This document shows positions 11,894-20,880 of a stretch of 64,000 nucleotides of DNA, piece after piece. A program made the translations under genes and the position numbers. Source of the DNA: Pseudomonas saudiphocaensis (GTDB taxonomy: Bacteria > Pseudomonadota > Gammaproteobacteria > Pseudomonadales > Pseudomonadaceae); NCBI RefSeq assembly GCF_000756775.1, contig NZ_CCSF01000001.1, forward strand, positions 3,038,001 to 3,102,000. Reading direction: 5' to 3'. Under the pieces are notes generated by a model. That model had not been told where the DNA came from, did not search any database, and was given only the letters and a program-made list of their open reading frames with translations. How positions within the stretch are numbered: position 1 is the stretch's first letter; every line of letters begins with the position of its first letter.

Positions 11894-13077
11894 GAGGCGT
11901 CTCCCAGGATCAGGCTGATGTTGTTGCCGCCGAAGGCGAAGGAGTTGCTCATCATCCGACGTGGGCCTGCAGTGCTCATCGAGGCGCCGGCTGCGACCAG
12001 ATCCAGCTTTGGTAACTCGGGGTCCTGCTGCGCGTCCCAGAGGTGCGGCGGCAACTGTTGCGCAGTGTTGAGTTCGGACAGCGCCAGCCAGCAGAACGCC
12101 GCCTCCAGTGCACCGGCCGCACCCAGAGTATGGCCGGTGAGCGGCTTGCTCGACGAGCAGGGCACGCCGTCTGGGAAAACCGCAGCGACGGCGCGGCTTT
12201 CCATGGCGTCGTTGTGCTCGGTGGCAGTGCCGTGCAGGTTGAGGTAGACGATCTGCTCTGGTGAGCAGGTGGCATGGGTCAGCGCCTGGCGCATCGCCTC
12301 GATGGCACCGCGGCCCTCGGGATCGGGTGCAGAAATATGGTGAGCGTCGGAACTGGCGCCCGCGCCAAGCAGGGCGATGGATGCAGGCTCGCGCGTCATC
12401 AGGAACAGCGCCGCGGCTTCGCCGATATTGATGCCGTCACGGTTGACCGAGAACGGCTTGCAGATCTGCGTGCTGGTCGCCTCCAGCGCACTAAAGCCTT
12501 GGAGAGTCAGGTCGCATAGGCTGTCGACGCCGCCGCACAGCACCGCATCGCAGACTCCCGCATCCAGCAGTCGCTTGGCGCTCTGCAGTGCACGCGCGCC
12601 GGAGGTGCATGCGGTTGAGATGCAATAGCTCGGCCCGGCGAGGCCGAAACGCTCGCTGAGAAAGCTCGCCGGAGCGGAAAGCTCCTGGTGGCCATAGTGA
12701 TAGCTCGGCGGCAGCTGGCCGTCACGCACCAGCCCGGCGATGCCCTGGCTGGCTTCCTGGATGCCGGTGGTGCTGGTGCCGAGCACTACGCCGATGCGCG
12801 CCGGACCGTAATGGTCGACGGCTTCGGCGATCTCGCTTTCGATTTCCTCGGCGGCGGCCAGCAGCAAGCGATTGTTGCGGGTGGCATCGCGCAAGGCTGC
12901 GTCGGCCAGGGACGGCAGTTCAGCGGTCACCGCACCGACCGGCAGGCTGCGCCCGGCTACGGGTGCCGGCCAGGGGCGCATGCCCGAACTATCGCCGTCC
13001 AGCAGACGGCGCATCACTTCGGCCTTGCCGCGACCCAGTGCGCAAACCACGCCAAGGGCGTTCAGATAGGCACTCAT
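11890..13077 (-). CDS. APE beta-ketoacyl-ACP synthase, second copy
   Basis: The 395-residue ketosynthase has a complete triad: Cys157 (TACTSG), His282 (LHGTATEHND) and His316 (GHTLGAAG), with Lys311. It is therefore active-type and not a chain-length factor. It is clearly divergent from the ketosynthase at 9493-10719. In APE clusters such a second ketosynthase (ApeR-type) may act on the starter or on a second acyl chain. It overlaps the lipoprotein gene by 4 bases upstream and the dehydratase by 4 bases downstream. Confidence 0.87.
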   Translation of the reverse strand: MSAYLNALGVVCALGRGKAEVMRRLLDGDSSGMRPWPAPVAGRSLPVGAVTAELPSLADAALRDATRNNRLLLAAAEEIESEIAEAVDHYGPARIGVVLGTSTTGIQEASQGIAGLVRDGQLPPSYHYGHQELSAPASFLSERFGLAGPSYCISTACTSGARALQSAKRLLDAGVCDAVLCGGVDSLCDLTLQGFSALEATSTQICKPFSVNRDGINIGEAAALFLMTREPASIALLGAGASSDAHHISAPDPEGRGAIEAMRQALTHATCSPEQIVYLNLHGTATEHNDAMESRAVAAVFPDGVPCSSSKPLTGHTLGAAGALEAAFCWLALSELNTAQQLPPHLWDAQQDPELPKLDLVAAGASMSTAGPRRMMSNSFAFGGNNISLILGDAS

Positions 13078-13589
13078 TGCCGTCTGGCTCCGTCGTCGAG
13101 AGGGGCGACACCATAGGACAGCCCGTTGCCCACGTCGAGCTGGAAGCGGCCGTTGTGCTGATAGCGGACGTGCCAGTGCGGCGCGCCGTTAAGGCGACGT
13201 GCGCCGGTCGGGCGTGTCCAGTCTCGCCCGGCGTACAGGCGCTCGAGCTGATCATCGGGAGTCAGCGCAAACAGCAGCGCGGCAAACAGTTCGCGTGCTT
13301 CGGGGTTGGGCGGCAGCAGGCCGTCGGCCTGCCAGCGGCCGTCCACCAGCAGCTGCCGCGCCAGGGGCGTGCCCAAGGGGGACAGCAAGGTCCAGCGCAG
13401 CGCCTGCTGGTCCTGCTGGATCACCAGCAATTGGTCCTGGCTGCCGGCGGCGCTGTGCTGCTGTAGATGCAGCTGCAGCGGCAATTGCAGGCGTGGCTGC
13501 TCGCTGGGCAGCGGCGGCTGGCTGGCGCAGCCGCTTAGCAGCAACAGGCCCAGCAGCAGCCAGACGAAGTGCGGTCTGCTCTCAGCCAT
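13074..13589 (-). CDS. APE-cluster outer-membrane lipoprotein, DUF3261-like
   Basis: The 171-residue product begins with a lipoprotein signal peptide ending in the lipobox LLSGC, so it should be lipidated and probably sorted to the outer membrane by Lol. Proteins of this type (DUF3261) are regular members of APE clusters and may help place the APE lipid in the outer membrane. The start at 13589 puts the charged n-region directly before the hydrophobic core; upstream codons in frame overlap the oxidoreductase gene. It shares 8 bases with that gene and 4 with the next. Confidence 0.75.
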   Translation of the reverse strand: MAESRPHFVWLLLGLLLLSGCASQPPLPSEQPRLQLPLQLHLQQHSAAGSQDQLLVIQQDQQALRWTLLSPLGTPLARQLLVDGRWQADGLLPPNPEARELFAALLFALTPDDQLERLYAGRDWTRPTGARRLNGAPHWHVRYQHNGRFQLDVGNGLSYGVAPLDDGARRQ

Positions 13590-14826
13590 TGCTGCGGCAC
13601 AGCTCGGCCAGCACTCGCAGGCGGCGTCGGGATTCAGCGACATAGGGGTTGTTTTCGTCCCAGGCATAGCCGGCGAGAATCGAGCTGATCATCCGGCGGA
13701 TCTCCGGCTGGGCGTGTTCGTAGTAGATGACATCCTGGAAGCTGCAATCGTACCAACCCTCCACATAGGTCCGGAAGGTATCCACGCCGCGCTTGAGCGG
13801 GATGGCGAACTCGGTCTCCCAGTCCACCGTTTCCCCCGACAGCTGACGGTGCAGTGTGGCCGCGGCCATGCTCGATGAGCGCATGGCGATGGTCACGCCG
13901 GAGGAAAACACCGGATCGAGGAATTCCGCGGCGTTGCCCAGCAGGGCGAAACCGGGGCCGTGCAGTGACTTGACGTTGGCCGAGTAGCCGCCGATCAGCC
14001 GTGCCGGGGTGTCCCATTCAGCATTCTTCAGGATGCGGCGCAGGTTCGGCGCCTCGCTGACGAACTCCTTCAGGCAGGTATCCAGATCGAGCGGGCGGTC
14101 CTCGTAGCGCTCGGCGCGGGCCACCACGCCCAGGGAGCAGCGGCCATTGCTGAAGGGGATGGTCCAGTACCAGACATCCCGCATCTCGGGATGGGTGGTG
14201 ATGAGGATCTTGTTGCGGTCGAATTGCGGGTCGTCGATGTTGTCCTGAATATGGGTGAATACCGCGCGGCGCACCGGGAAGCTCGATGGCGCTTCCAGAT
14301 CCAGCAGGCGCGGCAGTACGCGGCCGTAGCCGCTGGCGTCGAGGACGAAGGCGCATTCGACGGAGTATTCGCTGCCGTCGCTGCGGCGCACCTGCAGTCG
14401 CGGGCTGCTGCCGGAAAAGTCCGCGGCGATGATCTCTTCCTCATAACGGATTTCCACACCCTGCAGCGCAGCCTGGTCGGCCAGCAGCTTGTCGAAGTCG
14501 GCGCGCTGTACCTGGTAGGTGCTGCCGTGGCCCTCGGTAAACTTGTCGCGGAAGTCGAACTCGGTGTAGCGCTCACCCCAGCCGAAGGCGGCGCCGTGCT
14601 TGGTCTGGAAACCGTGGGCTTGCACGGCTTCGAGCATGCCGGCTTCCTCGATGAAGTCCAGGCAGTGCGACAGCAGACTTTCGCCAATGGAGAAGCGCGG
14701 GAAGCGCTGGCGCTCCAGGATCAGCACCTCATGTCCCTTGCGCTTGAGCAGCGCACCGGCGATTGAGCCGGAAGGGCCGGCACCGATAATCACGACTTCA
14801 CGTTGTTGCAGATCATGCTGTGCCAT
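13582..14826 (-). CDS. FAD-dependent oxidoreductase (tryptophan halogenase/monooxygenase-like)
   Basis: The 414-residue protein has an N-terminal FAD-binding motif (VVIIGAGPSGSIAGALL) and a FPRFSIGESLL segment typical of flavin monooxygenases and halogenase-like or geranylgeranyl-reductase-like enzymes. I do not see the WxWxIP motif of tryptophan halogenases, so halogenation is not supported. In APE clusters this gene probably modifies the aryl head group or chain. The start has a clear AAGGAG 6 bases upstream. It lies between the exporter and the lipoprotein gene. Confidence 0.8.
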   Translation of the reverse strand: MAQHDLQQREVVIIGAGPSGSIAGALLKRKGHEVLILERQRFPRFSIGESLLSHCLDFIEEAGMLEAVQAHGFQTKHGAAFGWGERYTEFDFRDKFTEGHGSTYQVQRADFDKLLADQAALQGVEIRYEEEIIAADFSGSSPRLQVRRSDGSEYSVECAFVLDASGYGRVLPRLLDLEAPSSFPVRRAVFTHIQDNIDDPQFDRNKILITTHPEMRDVWYWTIPFSNGRCSLGVVARAERYEDRPLDLDTCLKEFVSEAPNLRRILKNAEWDTPARLIGGYSANVKSLHGPGFALLGNAAEFLDPVFSSGVTIAMRSSSMAAATLHRQLSGETVDWETEFAIPLKRGVDTFRTYVEGWYDCSFQDVIYYEHAQPEIRRMISSILAGYAWDENNPYVAESRRRLRVLAELCRSNG

Positions 14827-14965
14827 AGGGGCTCCTTGCCTGAGGTTGTCTAATGCAGGGGGGGACGATGCCGGGACGGGCCGGCAGCAGAGTGGAAATC
14901 TGAGGTCGCTGGGCGAAATGCGCCGGTGCGCTGATGAGCTGTAGCGCTAGCGTCGGGGCATTCAT
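14813..14965 (-). CDS. Possible small ORF coupled to the MMPL gene
   Basis: A 50-codon frame (MNAPTLALQL...) starts at an ATG overlapping the MMPL stop codon (ATGA) and ends 14 bases inside the oxidoreductase gene. Coupling of this kind joins nearly all genes of the operon. However, the peptide resembles nothing I know and is rich in Pro, Ala and Gln. It may be a real micro-protein, a remnant of a lost gene, or chance. Confidence 0.25.
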   Translation of the reverse strand: MNAPTLALQLISAPAHFAQRPQISTLLPARPGIVPPCIRQPQARSPYGTA

Positions 14966-17301
14966 GCATGCGGCTCCGGCGTATCGGCAGTCGCCCAGGG
15001 GGCCAAAAGGAAGCTGAACAGCAGGCCGAGGCTCACTGCCAGGCCGAAATTGCTCACCGCGGGGGTACTCGACAGCGCCAGCAGGCCGAACGATAGCCAG
15101 GTGGTGATGGCGGCCAGCAGGGTACCCACCAGGCTCACCGCTGGGCCACCGACCCGCTCGCGCATCAGAATCGCGTAGTCGACGCCGATGGCGGTGACCA
15201 GCAGCAGGCCGAACAGCCCGAACAGCGTCAGCGACTGTCCCAGCCAGCCGAGGCTGGCCAGGCTGCCGAGGGCTGCCAATAGCGGCACGGCCAGGCACCG
15301 AACGGAGCCACGCCAGCCGAAGGGCAGGCAGAGCAGGACGAAGATCAGACCTGCGGCGGCCAGCTTGAGTGTGGCGGCCTGGGTCTTGGTTTCGGCGAAC
15401 AGCTGATTCAGCTCGGCAGGCCGGTCGATCAGGCTCAGACCTTCGATACTTCGGCCGACACCCGACAGCGCTTCGCTGTCCTGCAAGCCTTGCAGGCTGA
15501 CCATCCCGGCGACGGAGCCATCAGCCTGGCGTCCCAGCCAGAGCGGTCGCCAGGGTTCGCCCAGCGGGCCGGCAAGTACCTGCTCCAACTCCACTGCCGG
15601 CTGCGCTCGCAAGGTGGCCAGTTCGGCCTCCAGTTGTTGGCTCGTGACGCCCAGCGCCAGCAGTGGCTGGGCGGTTTCCAGCAGATGCGGCAGGGCCAGT
15701 TGCAGATTCTTTTGCGCGGTAACCGGCGCGGCGATCTGGCTCAGTGCCAGGTAGCCGCCGAGGCGGCCTTCGGCGACCAGGGTGTCGAGTTCGCTGCTCA
15801 GAATCTGCTGGTTGGCCAGCAGCTCATCGGTGCTTGCCGCACGCAGGAGAAAATACTGGCTGGTGGGCTGAAAACCGCTGATTTCGCCGATGCGCAGGGC
15901 CTGCTCCTGTAGTACCGGAGCGCGGCTGACCCACTGGCGCAGGTCATCGGTAAAGGAAACCTGCGGCACCCCGATGAGGCAATACACAACGAACGCCGCC
16001 AGCAGCCAGGGGCTGGCGATGCGCTTGAGCAGTGCCTGGCGCAGGCGCAGGGCGCGCTCGGCCCAGTCCAGCGGCTTCGGCCAGGGCTGTAGCGGCGCGC
16101 GTAGCAGCCAGGGCAGCAGGCAGACGGCGCAGGCGAAGGCGCCGGTCAGCCCGGCGGCGGAAAACACCGCCACCTGGCTCAGTGCGGGGAAGGGCGTGAA
16201 TGCCATCGCCAGGTAGCCGATGACGTTGGTCAGCAGCGCCAGCACCAGCCCTGGCAATGTCAGGCGCAGCGCCAGATGGCTGTTCCAGGGTTGCAGGGTC
16301 CAGCTCTTGGACAGGTAGTGCAGCGGGAAGTCGATGCTCACGCCGACCAGGCTGGCACCCAGCACCAGGGTCAGTACGTGGACTTGGCCGAATAGCGCGA
16401 TACAGGCTGCTGCGCCGCTGAGTGCGCCCACCGCCACCGGCAGGACGACCAGCAGCACGCGTGGGGTGCGGAACAGCACCAGCAACAAGCCGACCGCGGC
16501 CAGTAAGGATAGGCTGCCGATCAGGCTGGCTTCCTCGCGTGCCTGGCGTTGGCCATGAGCGGCATACAGCAGTCCGCTGGCGGCGAGCAGTTCGCCCTCG
16601 GCGCTTTCTATGCGCAGGCGGGCATCGGCCAGCAGCTTCTCCACCTGCAGCGGCAAGCTTTTGTCGAAGGCATCGCCGTGGGTCTGTGCATGGATCACCC
16701 GCCAACGCTGGCCTTGGTGTTCGGCCAGCAGCTGCCCGTCCGGATCGGTGCGGACGTTGCCCGGCTGCGGCAACTGCTGCTGCGCCAGCTCGGCAATGCC
16801 GAACCAGTCCTGCTCGATGGGTAGCAATCCGCTGCCTTCGAAGGGGTTATACAGGCGTTGCAGGCGCTGCTGAATGAAGACCTCGGGGTCGGCACCCAGT
16901 GTTTCGCGATTGTTGGTGTCGAGCAGCACCAGGCGTTGGTCCAGCAGTTGCTGGCGAATGGCCGAGAGGTCGGTGTTTACCGAGCGCCGCACCTGGGCAA
17001 ACAGGCCGCTGGCCTGCAGGCGGGCAGCCAGTTCGCTGGTCAGGGTGCTGGCCGTTGTGTCGTCGGCATGGTGCAGCAGCAGCATCAGATCGCGGCTTAG
17101 CGGTTCCTGCATGCGCGCTTCGGCCAGCTGCTCCAGCTCCCCATGAGTGCCGCTGGGCAGCAGTTGCATCAGGTTGGCGCTGACTGGCGGGCCGTCACGC
17201 CATTGCCAGGCGGCCAGGCCGACCAGCCCAAGCAGAGCGATGGAAAACAGGATGGGGATCAGGCGTGGCAGCCTGAGTGCATGATCAGTAGGTGAAGTCA
17301 T
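14962..17301 (-). CDS. APE-cluster MMPL/RND-family transporter
   Basis: This 779-residue protein has the duplicated RND layout: one N-terminal membrane helix, a large periplasmic domain, a block of about five helices (around residues 235-410), then a second periplasmic domain and a second helix block (around 625-770). It most likely moves the APE lipid or its precursor from the inner membrane, together with the LolA-like protein encoded just upstream. The two genes overlap by 17 bases. The MMPL plus LolA pairing is a standard part of APE clusters. Confidence 0.87.
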   Translation of the reverse strand: MTSPTDHALRLPRLIPILFSIALLGLVGLAAWQWRDGPPVSANLMQLLPSGTHGELEQLAEARMQEPLSRDLMLLLHHADDTTASTLTSELAARLQASGLFAQVRRSVNTDLSAIRQQLLDQRLVLLDTNNRETLGADPEVFIQQRLQRLYNPFEGSGLLPIEQDWFGIAELAQQQLPQPGNVRTDPDGQLLAEHQGQRWRVIHAQTHGDAFDKSLPLQVEKLLADARLRIESAEGELLAASGLLYAAHGQRQAREEASLIGSLSLLAAVGLLLVLFRTPRVLLVVLPVAVGALSGAAACIALFGQVHVLTLVLGASLVGVSIDFPLHYLSKSWTLQPWNSHLALRLTLPGLVLALLTNVIGYLAMAFTPFPALSQVAVFSAAGLTGAFACAVCLLPWLLRAPLQPWPKPLDWAERALRLRQALLKRIASPWLLAAFVVYCLIGVPQVSFTDDLRQWVSRAPVLQEQALRIGEISGFQPTSQYFLLRAASTDELLANQQILSSELDTLVAEGRLGGYLALSQIAAPVTAQKNLQLALPHLLETAQPLLALGVTSQQLEAELATLRAQPAVELEQVLAGPLGEPWRPLWLGRQADGSVAGMVSLQGLQDSEALSGVGRSIEGLSLIDRPAELNQLFAETKTQAATLKLAAAGLIFVLLCLPFGWRGSVRCLAVPLLAALGSLASLGWLGQSLTLFGLFGLLLVTAIGVDYAILMRERVGGPAVSLVGTLLAAITTWLSFGLLALSSTPAVSNFGLAVSLGLLFSFLLAPWATADTPEPHA

Positions 17302-17893
17302 GCTGCTCTTCGGGGCTCAGCTGATCGTCTATCCGAGTGCTTTCCAGCAGCAGCAGCGTACTGTCGCCCTGGGTTTCCAGCAGTTCGATGCGCTCAACGC
17401 TGGCGCCGCCCTGGATATGGATGGCGTCGAAGATCTGCTGCAACAGCCGGGCTCGGGGGATAAGGCTCAGCGACCAGGCCTCGGCAGAGCCCTGCAGGTC
17501 CAGCTCAAAGTCGCGCTGCAGGGCCTCGGCGTCGCCGCCGAGCACGGCCAGGAACAGCTCGTTCTGGCGTTTCGTTGCGCCTTGCTGGCCGGCAGCCTGC
17601 CAGCCGCTTTCGGTGCGTTGAGCGATGCCCGAAGCGCTGATGCGGTAATCCTGCTGCAGGGGTTGGCGCAGCAGCCAGAGCAGGCCATGGTCACGCGCCA
17701 GCACGAACTTGCCACGGCTGATCAGAGGCATGGGCAGGGCGCGCAGGTGCTTTTCCTGAGTGAACTGACCACGCACCACGGCCGGCTCGCGTAGCTGTTG
17801 GCTCAGTTGCTTCAGGTCGAAGGCGCAGGCGCTCGCACTGAACCACAGCAGCCCGAGTGCGAGGATCAGACGAGTGGCCAGGGCGCGGATCAT
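17285..17893 (-). CDS. LolA-like outer-membrane lipid carrier
   Basis: The 202-residue product has a signal peptide (hydrophobic core around 8-24, then ACAFDLKQL) and a LolA-type sequence (VVRGQFTQEKHLRALPMPLI, then GKFVLARDHGLLWLL), so it should be a soluble periplasmic carrier. Within the APE operon it probably carries the APE lipid across the periplasm rather than ordinary lipoproteins. It overlaps the thioesterase gene by 4 bases (ATGA). Confidence 0.82.
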   Translation of the reverse strand: MIRALATRLILALGLLWFSASACAFDLKQLSQQLREPAVVRGQFTQEKHLRALPMPLISRGKFVLARDHGLLWLLRQPLQQDYRISASGIAQRTESGWQAAGQQGATKRQNELFLAVLGGDAEALQRDFELDLQGSAEAWSLSLIPRARLLQQIFDAIHIQGGASVERIELLETQGDSTLLLLESTRIDDQLSPEEQHDFTY

Positions 17894-18315
17894 GCCAGCG
17901 CCTTCTCGACGGCCTGGACAAAGACCTTCGGCGAGGCCAGCAGCATTTCACGGCTGGCGATTTCCACTGCCACCTGCACCGAGCTGCCGCGGGTCATGCG
18001 CTCGCCGGTTTCGGCATCGCTGATCAGGTAGTTGATCTTCAGGCGGTTTTCCCACTCGATAAGGTCGGCGCGCACGATAATGCGCTGGTTGAAGCGGGCG
18101 CCGCGCATGTAGCGCAGCTGCACATCGATCACCGGCCAGGCATAGCCGGCCTCGCGCATTTGCAGATAGTTGTGGCCGATGCGTTCGAGCAAGGCACAGC
18201 GGGCGACCTCGAAATACTTGATGTAGTGACCGTGCCAGACCACATCCATCGAATCGACATCGAAGAAGGGCACGAGGATTTCCACCTCGGCCTGCAGAAC
18301 GCCCGTTTTACGCAT
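17890..18315 (-). CDS. Acyl-CoA thioesterase, 4HBT hotdog family
   Basis: The 141-residue hotdog protein carries FFDVDSMDVVWHGHYIKYFE, the 4-hydroxybenzoyl-CoA thioesterase signature in which the first Asp is catalytic. It may release the polyene acyl chain or hydrolyse aberrant intermediates. The start at 18315 (MRKTGVLQ) matches the family; an upstream in-frame extension would run into a palindromic repeat. The junction to the ammonia-lyase gene is the only one in this part of the operon interrupted by a repeat. Confidence 0.8.
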   Translation of the reverse strand: MRKTGVLQAEVEILVPFFDVDSMDVVWHGHYIKYFEVARCALLERIGHNYLQMREAGYAWPVIDVQLRYMRGARFNQRIIVRADLIEWENRLKINYLISDAETGERMTRGSSVQVAVEIASREMLLASPKVFVQAVEKALA

Positions 18316-18331
18316 GGCGCATTCCCTCGTC

Positions 18332-18390
18332 GGAGCGGGCCGCGCCCGCGAATGGCATCTGGAAAAGGCATCGCGGGCATGGCCCGCTCC
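18332..18390. repeat. REP-like inverted repeat inside the APE operon
   Basis: Two arms, GGAGCGGGCC(GCGCCCGCGA) and (TCGCGGGC)ATGGCCCGCTCC, form a long imperfect hairpin of the kind scattered between Pseudomonas genes. It occupies nearly all of the 86-base gap between the ammonia-lyase stop and the thioesterase start. It may act on transcript stability or reduce expression of the distal genes. Confidence 0.75.
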
Positions 18391-18401
18391 CACCCAGCAA
18401 G

Positions 18402-19946
18402 TCAGTCATAGAGCCTCCAGTAGCGGGTGCGAATGCGCTGCAGGCACAGGCGCAGCTCGGCTTCCAGCGCGCGATCCTCAATCAGTGGTGGGAAATCCTC
18501 ACCCAGCTGAGACCGCATGTCCGCCAGAGGTGCCGGCAGCGGGCGGGCGGCGGCTTCGCGCTGACGCAGCCAGACACCCTGGTTGGCAGCGATCAGCGTG
18601 GCCGCTGCGACCTGCTCGGTCAGCTCCAGGCTGCGCAGAGCGTCACGCGCGGCGATGGTGCCCATGCTGACCTTGTCCTGGTTGTGGCATTCGGTGGAGC
18701 GCGAGAAGACGCTGGCCGGCATGGTGTTTTTCAGGGCCTCGGCAGTCCAGGCGCTGGCGCCGATCTGCACCGCCTTGAAGCCGTGGTTGATCATCGCCGT
18801 GGCCGCCGGCGAGCCGGAGAGGTTGCTTGGCAGGCCGTGGTTGTAGCGGGTATCGACCAGCAGTGCCAGCTGACGGTCGAGCAGGTCGGCGACGTTGCCT
18901 ACCAGGTTCTTCAGACTGTCCATGGCAAAGGCGATATGACCGCCGTAGAAATGCCCGCCGTGCAGCACACGCTCGTTTTCCGCATCGATGATGGGGTTGT
19001 CGTTGGCGCTGTTGAGCTCGGTCTCGATGAACTGGCGCAGCAGGCCCAGGCTGTCGGCCAGCACGCCGAGCACGTGGGGCGCGCAGCGGATGGAGTAGCG
19101 GTCCTGCAGGCGATGCAATGGCTGGGCAGGCGCATCGATGGCCAGATCCTGACGAATCCAGGCCGCCACCTGGTTCTGCCCGGCGTGGGGCTTGGCCGCG
19201 AACAGGCGCTCGTCGAAGTGCTCGGGGTTGCCTTCCAGCGCCACCACGTTGAGGGCAGTGATGCGCGTGGCCAGCTTGAGCAGGTAGTTGGCGCGGGCAT
19301 AGGCGAGGCACGCGAGGCCGGTCATCACGGCGGTGCCGTTCATCAGCGCCAGGGCTTCCTTGGGGCGCAGGGTCAATGGCGTCCAGCCCAGTTCGCGATG
19401 GACCTCGGCGGCGCTGCGGCGCTGGCCTTGGTACATCACCTCACGCTCGCCGGCCAGGGTTGCGGCCACGTAGGACAGCGGTGTCAGGTCGCCGCTGGCA
19501 CCCACCGAACCCTCCTCGGGAATCAACGGCAGGATGTCGTGCTCAAGGAACGCCTGCAGGCGATCCAGCAGCTCGATGCGCACCCCGGACATGCCGTGGG
19601 TCAGCGAGCGCAGGCGAGCGGCCAGCACGGCGCGGGTGGCTTCGGCGTCCAGCAGTTTGCCCAGGCCGCAACCGTGGAAGGTGAACAGGTGCTGCGGCAG
19701 AGCCTCGACCTGGGACAGCGGCACCGCCACCACGCAGGAATCCCCGTAGCCGGTGGTGACGCCATAGATCACGCCTTCGCGGTCGAGCAGGGTGTCGAGA
19801 AACTGGGCGCCGCGGGCGATATGCCGCCGGAAAGGCTCGTCAGCCTGCAGCCGCGCGGGTGCACGGCGCTCGGCCACGGCCAGCACGTCCTCGATGCTCA
19901 GGTGGTTCTCGCCGAAGATGATGGGTTCAAGTGTCGCGTCGGTCAT
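18402..19946 (-). CDS. Aromatic amino acid ammonia-lyase (HAL/TAL/PAL family)
   Basis: This 514-residue enzyme forms the MIO cofactor from Ala150-Ser151-Gly152 (GSVGASGDLTPLSY) and has the catalytic Tyr61 (VIYGVTTGYGDS). It should deaminate an aromatic amino acid to a cinnamic-type acid, a plausible source of the aryl starter in this cluster. The residues at the substrate-selectivity pair appear to be Phe90-His91 (TFHGCG), which is neither the Ser-His of histidine lyases nor the His-Leu of tyrosine lyases, so substrate is open. No hut genes are nearby. The start at 19946 is preferred because upstream codons lie inside the acyltransferase gene. It overlaps that gene by 20 bases. Confidence 0.88.
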   Translation of the reverse strand: MTDATLEPIIFGENHLSIEDVLAVAERRAPARLQADEPFRRHIARGAQFLDTLLDREGVIYGVTTGYGDSCVVAVPLSQVEALPQHLFTFHGCGLGKLLDAEATRAVLAARLRSLTHGMSGVRIELLDRLQAFLEHDILPLIPEEGSVGASGDLTPLSYVAATLAGEREVMYQGQRRSAAEVHRELGWTPLTLRPKEALALMNGTAVMTGLACLAYARANYLLKLATRITALNVVALEGNPEHFDERLFAAKPHAGQNQVAAWIRQDLAIDAPAQPLHRLQDRYSIRCAPHVLGVLADSLGLLRQFIETELNSANDNPIIDAENERVLHGGHFYGGHIAFAMDSLKNLVGNVADLLDRQLALLVDTRYNHGLPSNLSGSPAATAMINHGFKAVQIGASAWTAEALKNTMPASVFSRSTECHNQDKVSMGTIAARDALRSLELTEQVAAATLIAANQGVWLRQREAAARPLPAPLADMRSQLGEDFPPLIEDRALEAELRLCLQRIRTRYWRLYD

Positions 19947-20880
19947 GGGTATTCCAGAAAGGGTAGAAATTGAACCATTGCAAGGGTGCCTCCAGGCAAC
20001 GAGCGGCCAGCGCATCGGCATAGCGCTGGACCCATTGCGCCACCACCGCATCGCGTTCGCGGCGTCGCCAGGCGATGCGCTCGGCAAAGGGCATCAGATG
20101 GATGCGGTAGCGCGGACCATGCTTGAGACAGAACAGCAGGTTCACCGGACACTCCAGCAACCCGGCTAGCAGCCACGGGCCTTGCGGGAAGGCTGCTGGC
20201 TGGCCGAGAAAGTCTGCGTTGGCGGTACGCGCGCCATGCAGCGGCACGCGGTCGCCGGCAATCGCCAGCCATTCCCCGGCATCCAGCCGACGCGACAATT
20301 CAAGCATGACGCCAGTATCCAGTTCGCTGACCTGGAACAGGCGCAGGTTGTTCGCGCCCGATTCTTCCAGCAGGCGATTGAAGCGTTCCGCATGGCGGGT
20401 GTGGACGAGAATGTTCATCTTCACCTTGCCGCCGATCTCGGCCATGGCGCGGCATACTTCAAGGTTGCCCAGGTGCGCGCCGACCAGCATCTGCCCGCGC
20501 TGCCCGCCGTTCCAGATCAGTGGGCGGATGCCGTGGGGGTCGTCCACTTCAAGCTGGTCGAAACGGATACGGCCGCCCCAGACATCGACCTTGTCCAGCA
20601 AGGCGTCGGCAAAGGCCATGAACTGCCGGTAGACCGAGCCGCTGCTCGGTGTCAGGTCCGCGCGCCCGCTCCAGCTGGCCAGGTTGCGCTGGTAATTCCA
20701 GGCGCTGTCGCGGGCGTTACGACCGAACAGGTAGAAATACAGCACGATCAGGTACAGCAGGGGCGTCATGGCGCGGCGGCCCAGCAGCCGCACCACGCCG
20801 ACGGTGAGCTTCATCAGGGCGAAGCTGCCGCGCTCGCGCTGGTTGGCCCAGTGGTTGCCGCGTGGCGAAGCGCGGCTCAT
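19927..20880 (-). CDS. LpxL/HtrB-type lipid acyltransferase
   Basis: The 317-residue protein has an N-terminal membrane anchor (MTPLLYLIVLYFYLFG), a GAHLGNLEVCRAM segment containing the HX4(D/E) catalytic motif of the lysophospholipid/lipid A acyltransferase superfamily, and a basic C-terminal part. It probably attaches an acyl chain to the APE lipid on the inner membrane. The ATG at 20880 overlaps the glycosyltransferase stop (ATGA). Upstream codons in the same frame are an overlap with that gene and were excluded. Confidence 0.83.
   Translation of the reverse strand: MSRASPRGNHWANQRERGSFALMKLTVGVVRLLGRRAMTPLLYLIVLYFYLFGRNARDSAWNYQRNLASWSGRADLTPSSGSVYRQFMAFADALLDKVDVWGGRIRFDQLEVDDPHGIRPLIWNGGQRGQMLVGAHLGNLEVCRAMAEIGGKVKMNILVHTRHAERFNRLLEESGANNLRLFQVSELDTGVMLELSRRLDAGEWLAIAGDRVPLHGARTANADFLGQPAAFPQGPWLLAGLLECPVNLLFCLKHGPRYRIHLMPFAERIAWRRRERDAVVAQWVQRYADALAARCLEAPLQWFNFYPFWNTHDRRDT

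Noticed and set aside
13582-14826. Flavin enzyme as a true halogenase
   Set aside because: The WxWxIP motif of flavin-dependent halogenases was not seen; only the general FAD fold is supported.
18402-19946. Assignment as HutH of histidine degradation
   Set aside because: No hutU, hutI or hutG is near. The gene is embedded in the APE operon, and the selectivity residues differ from histidine lyases.
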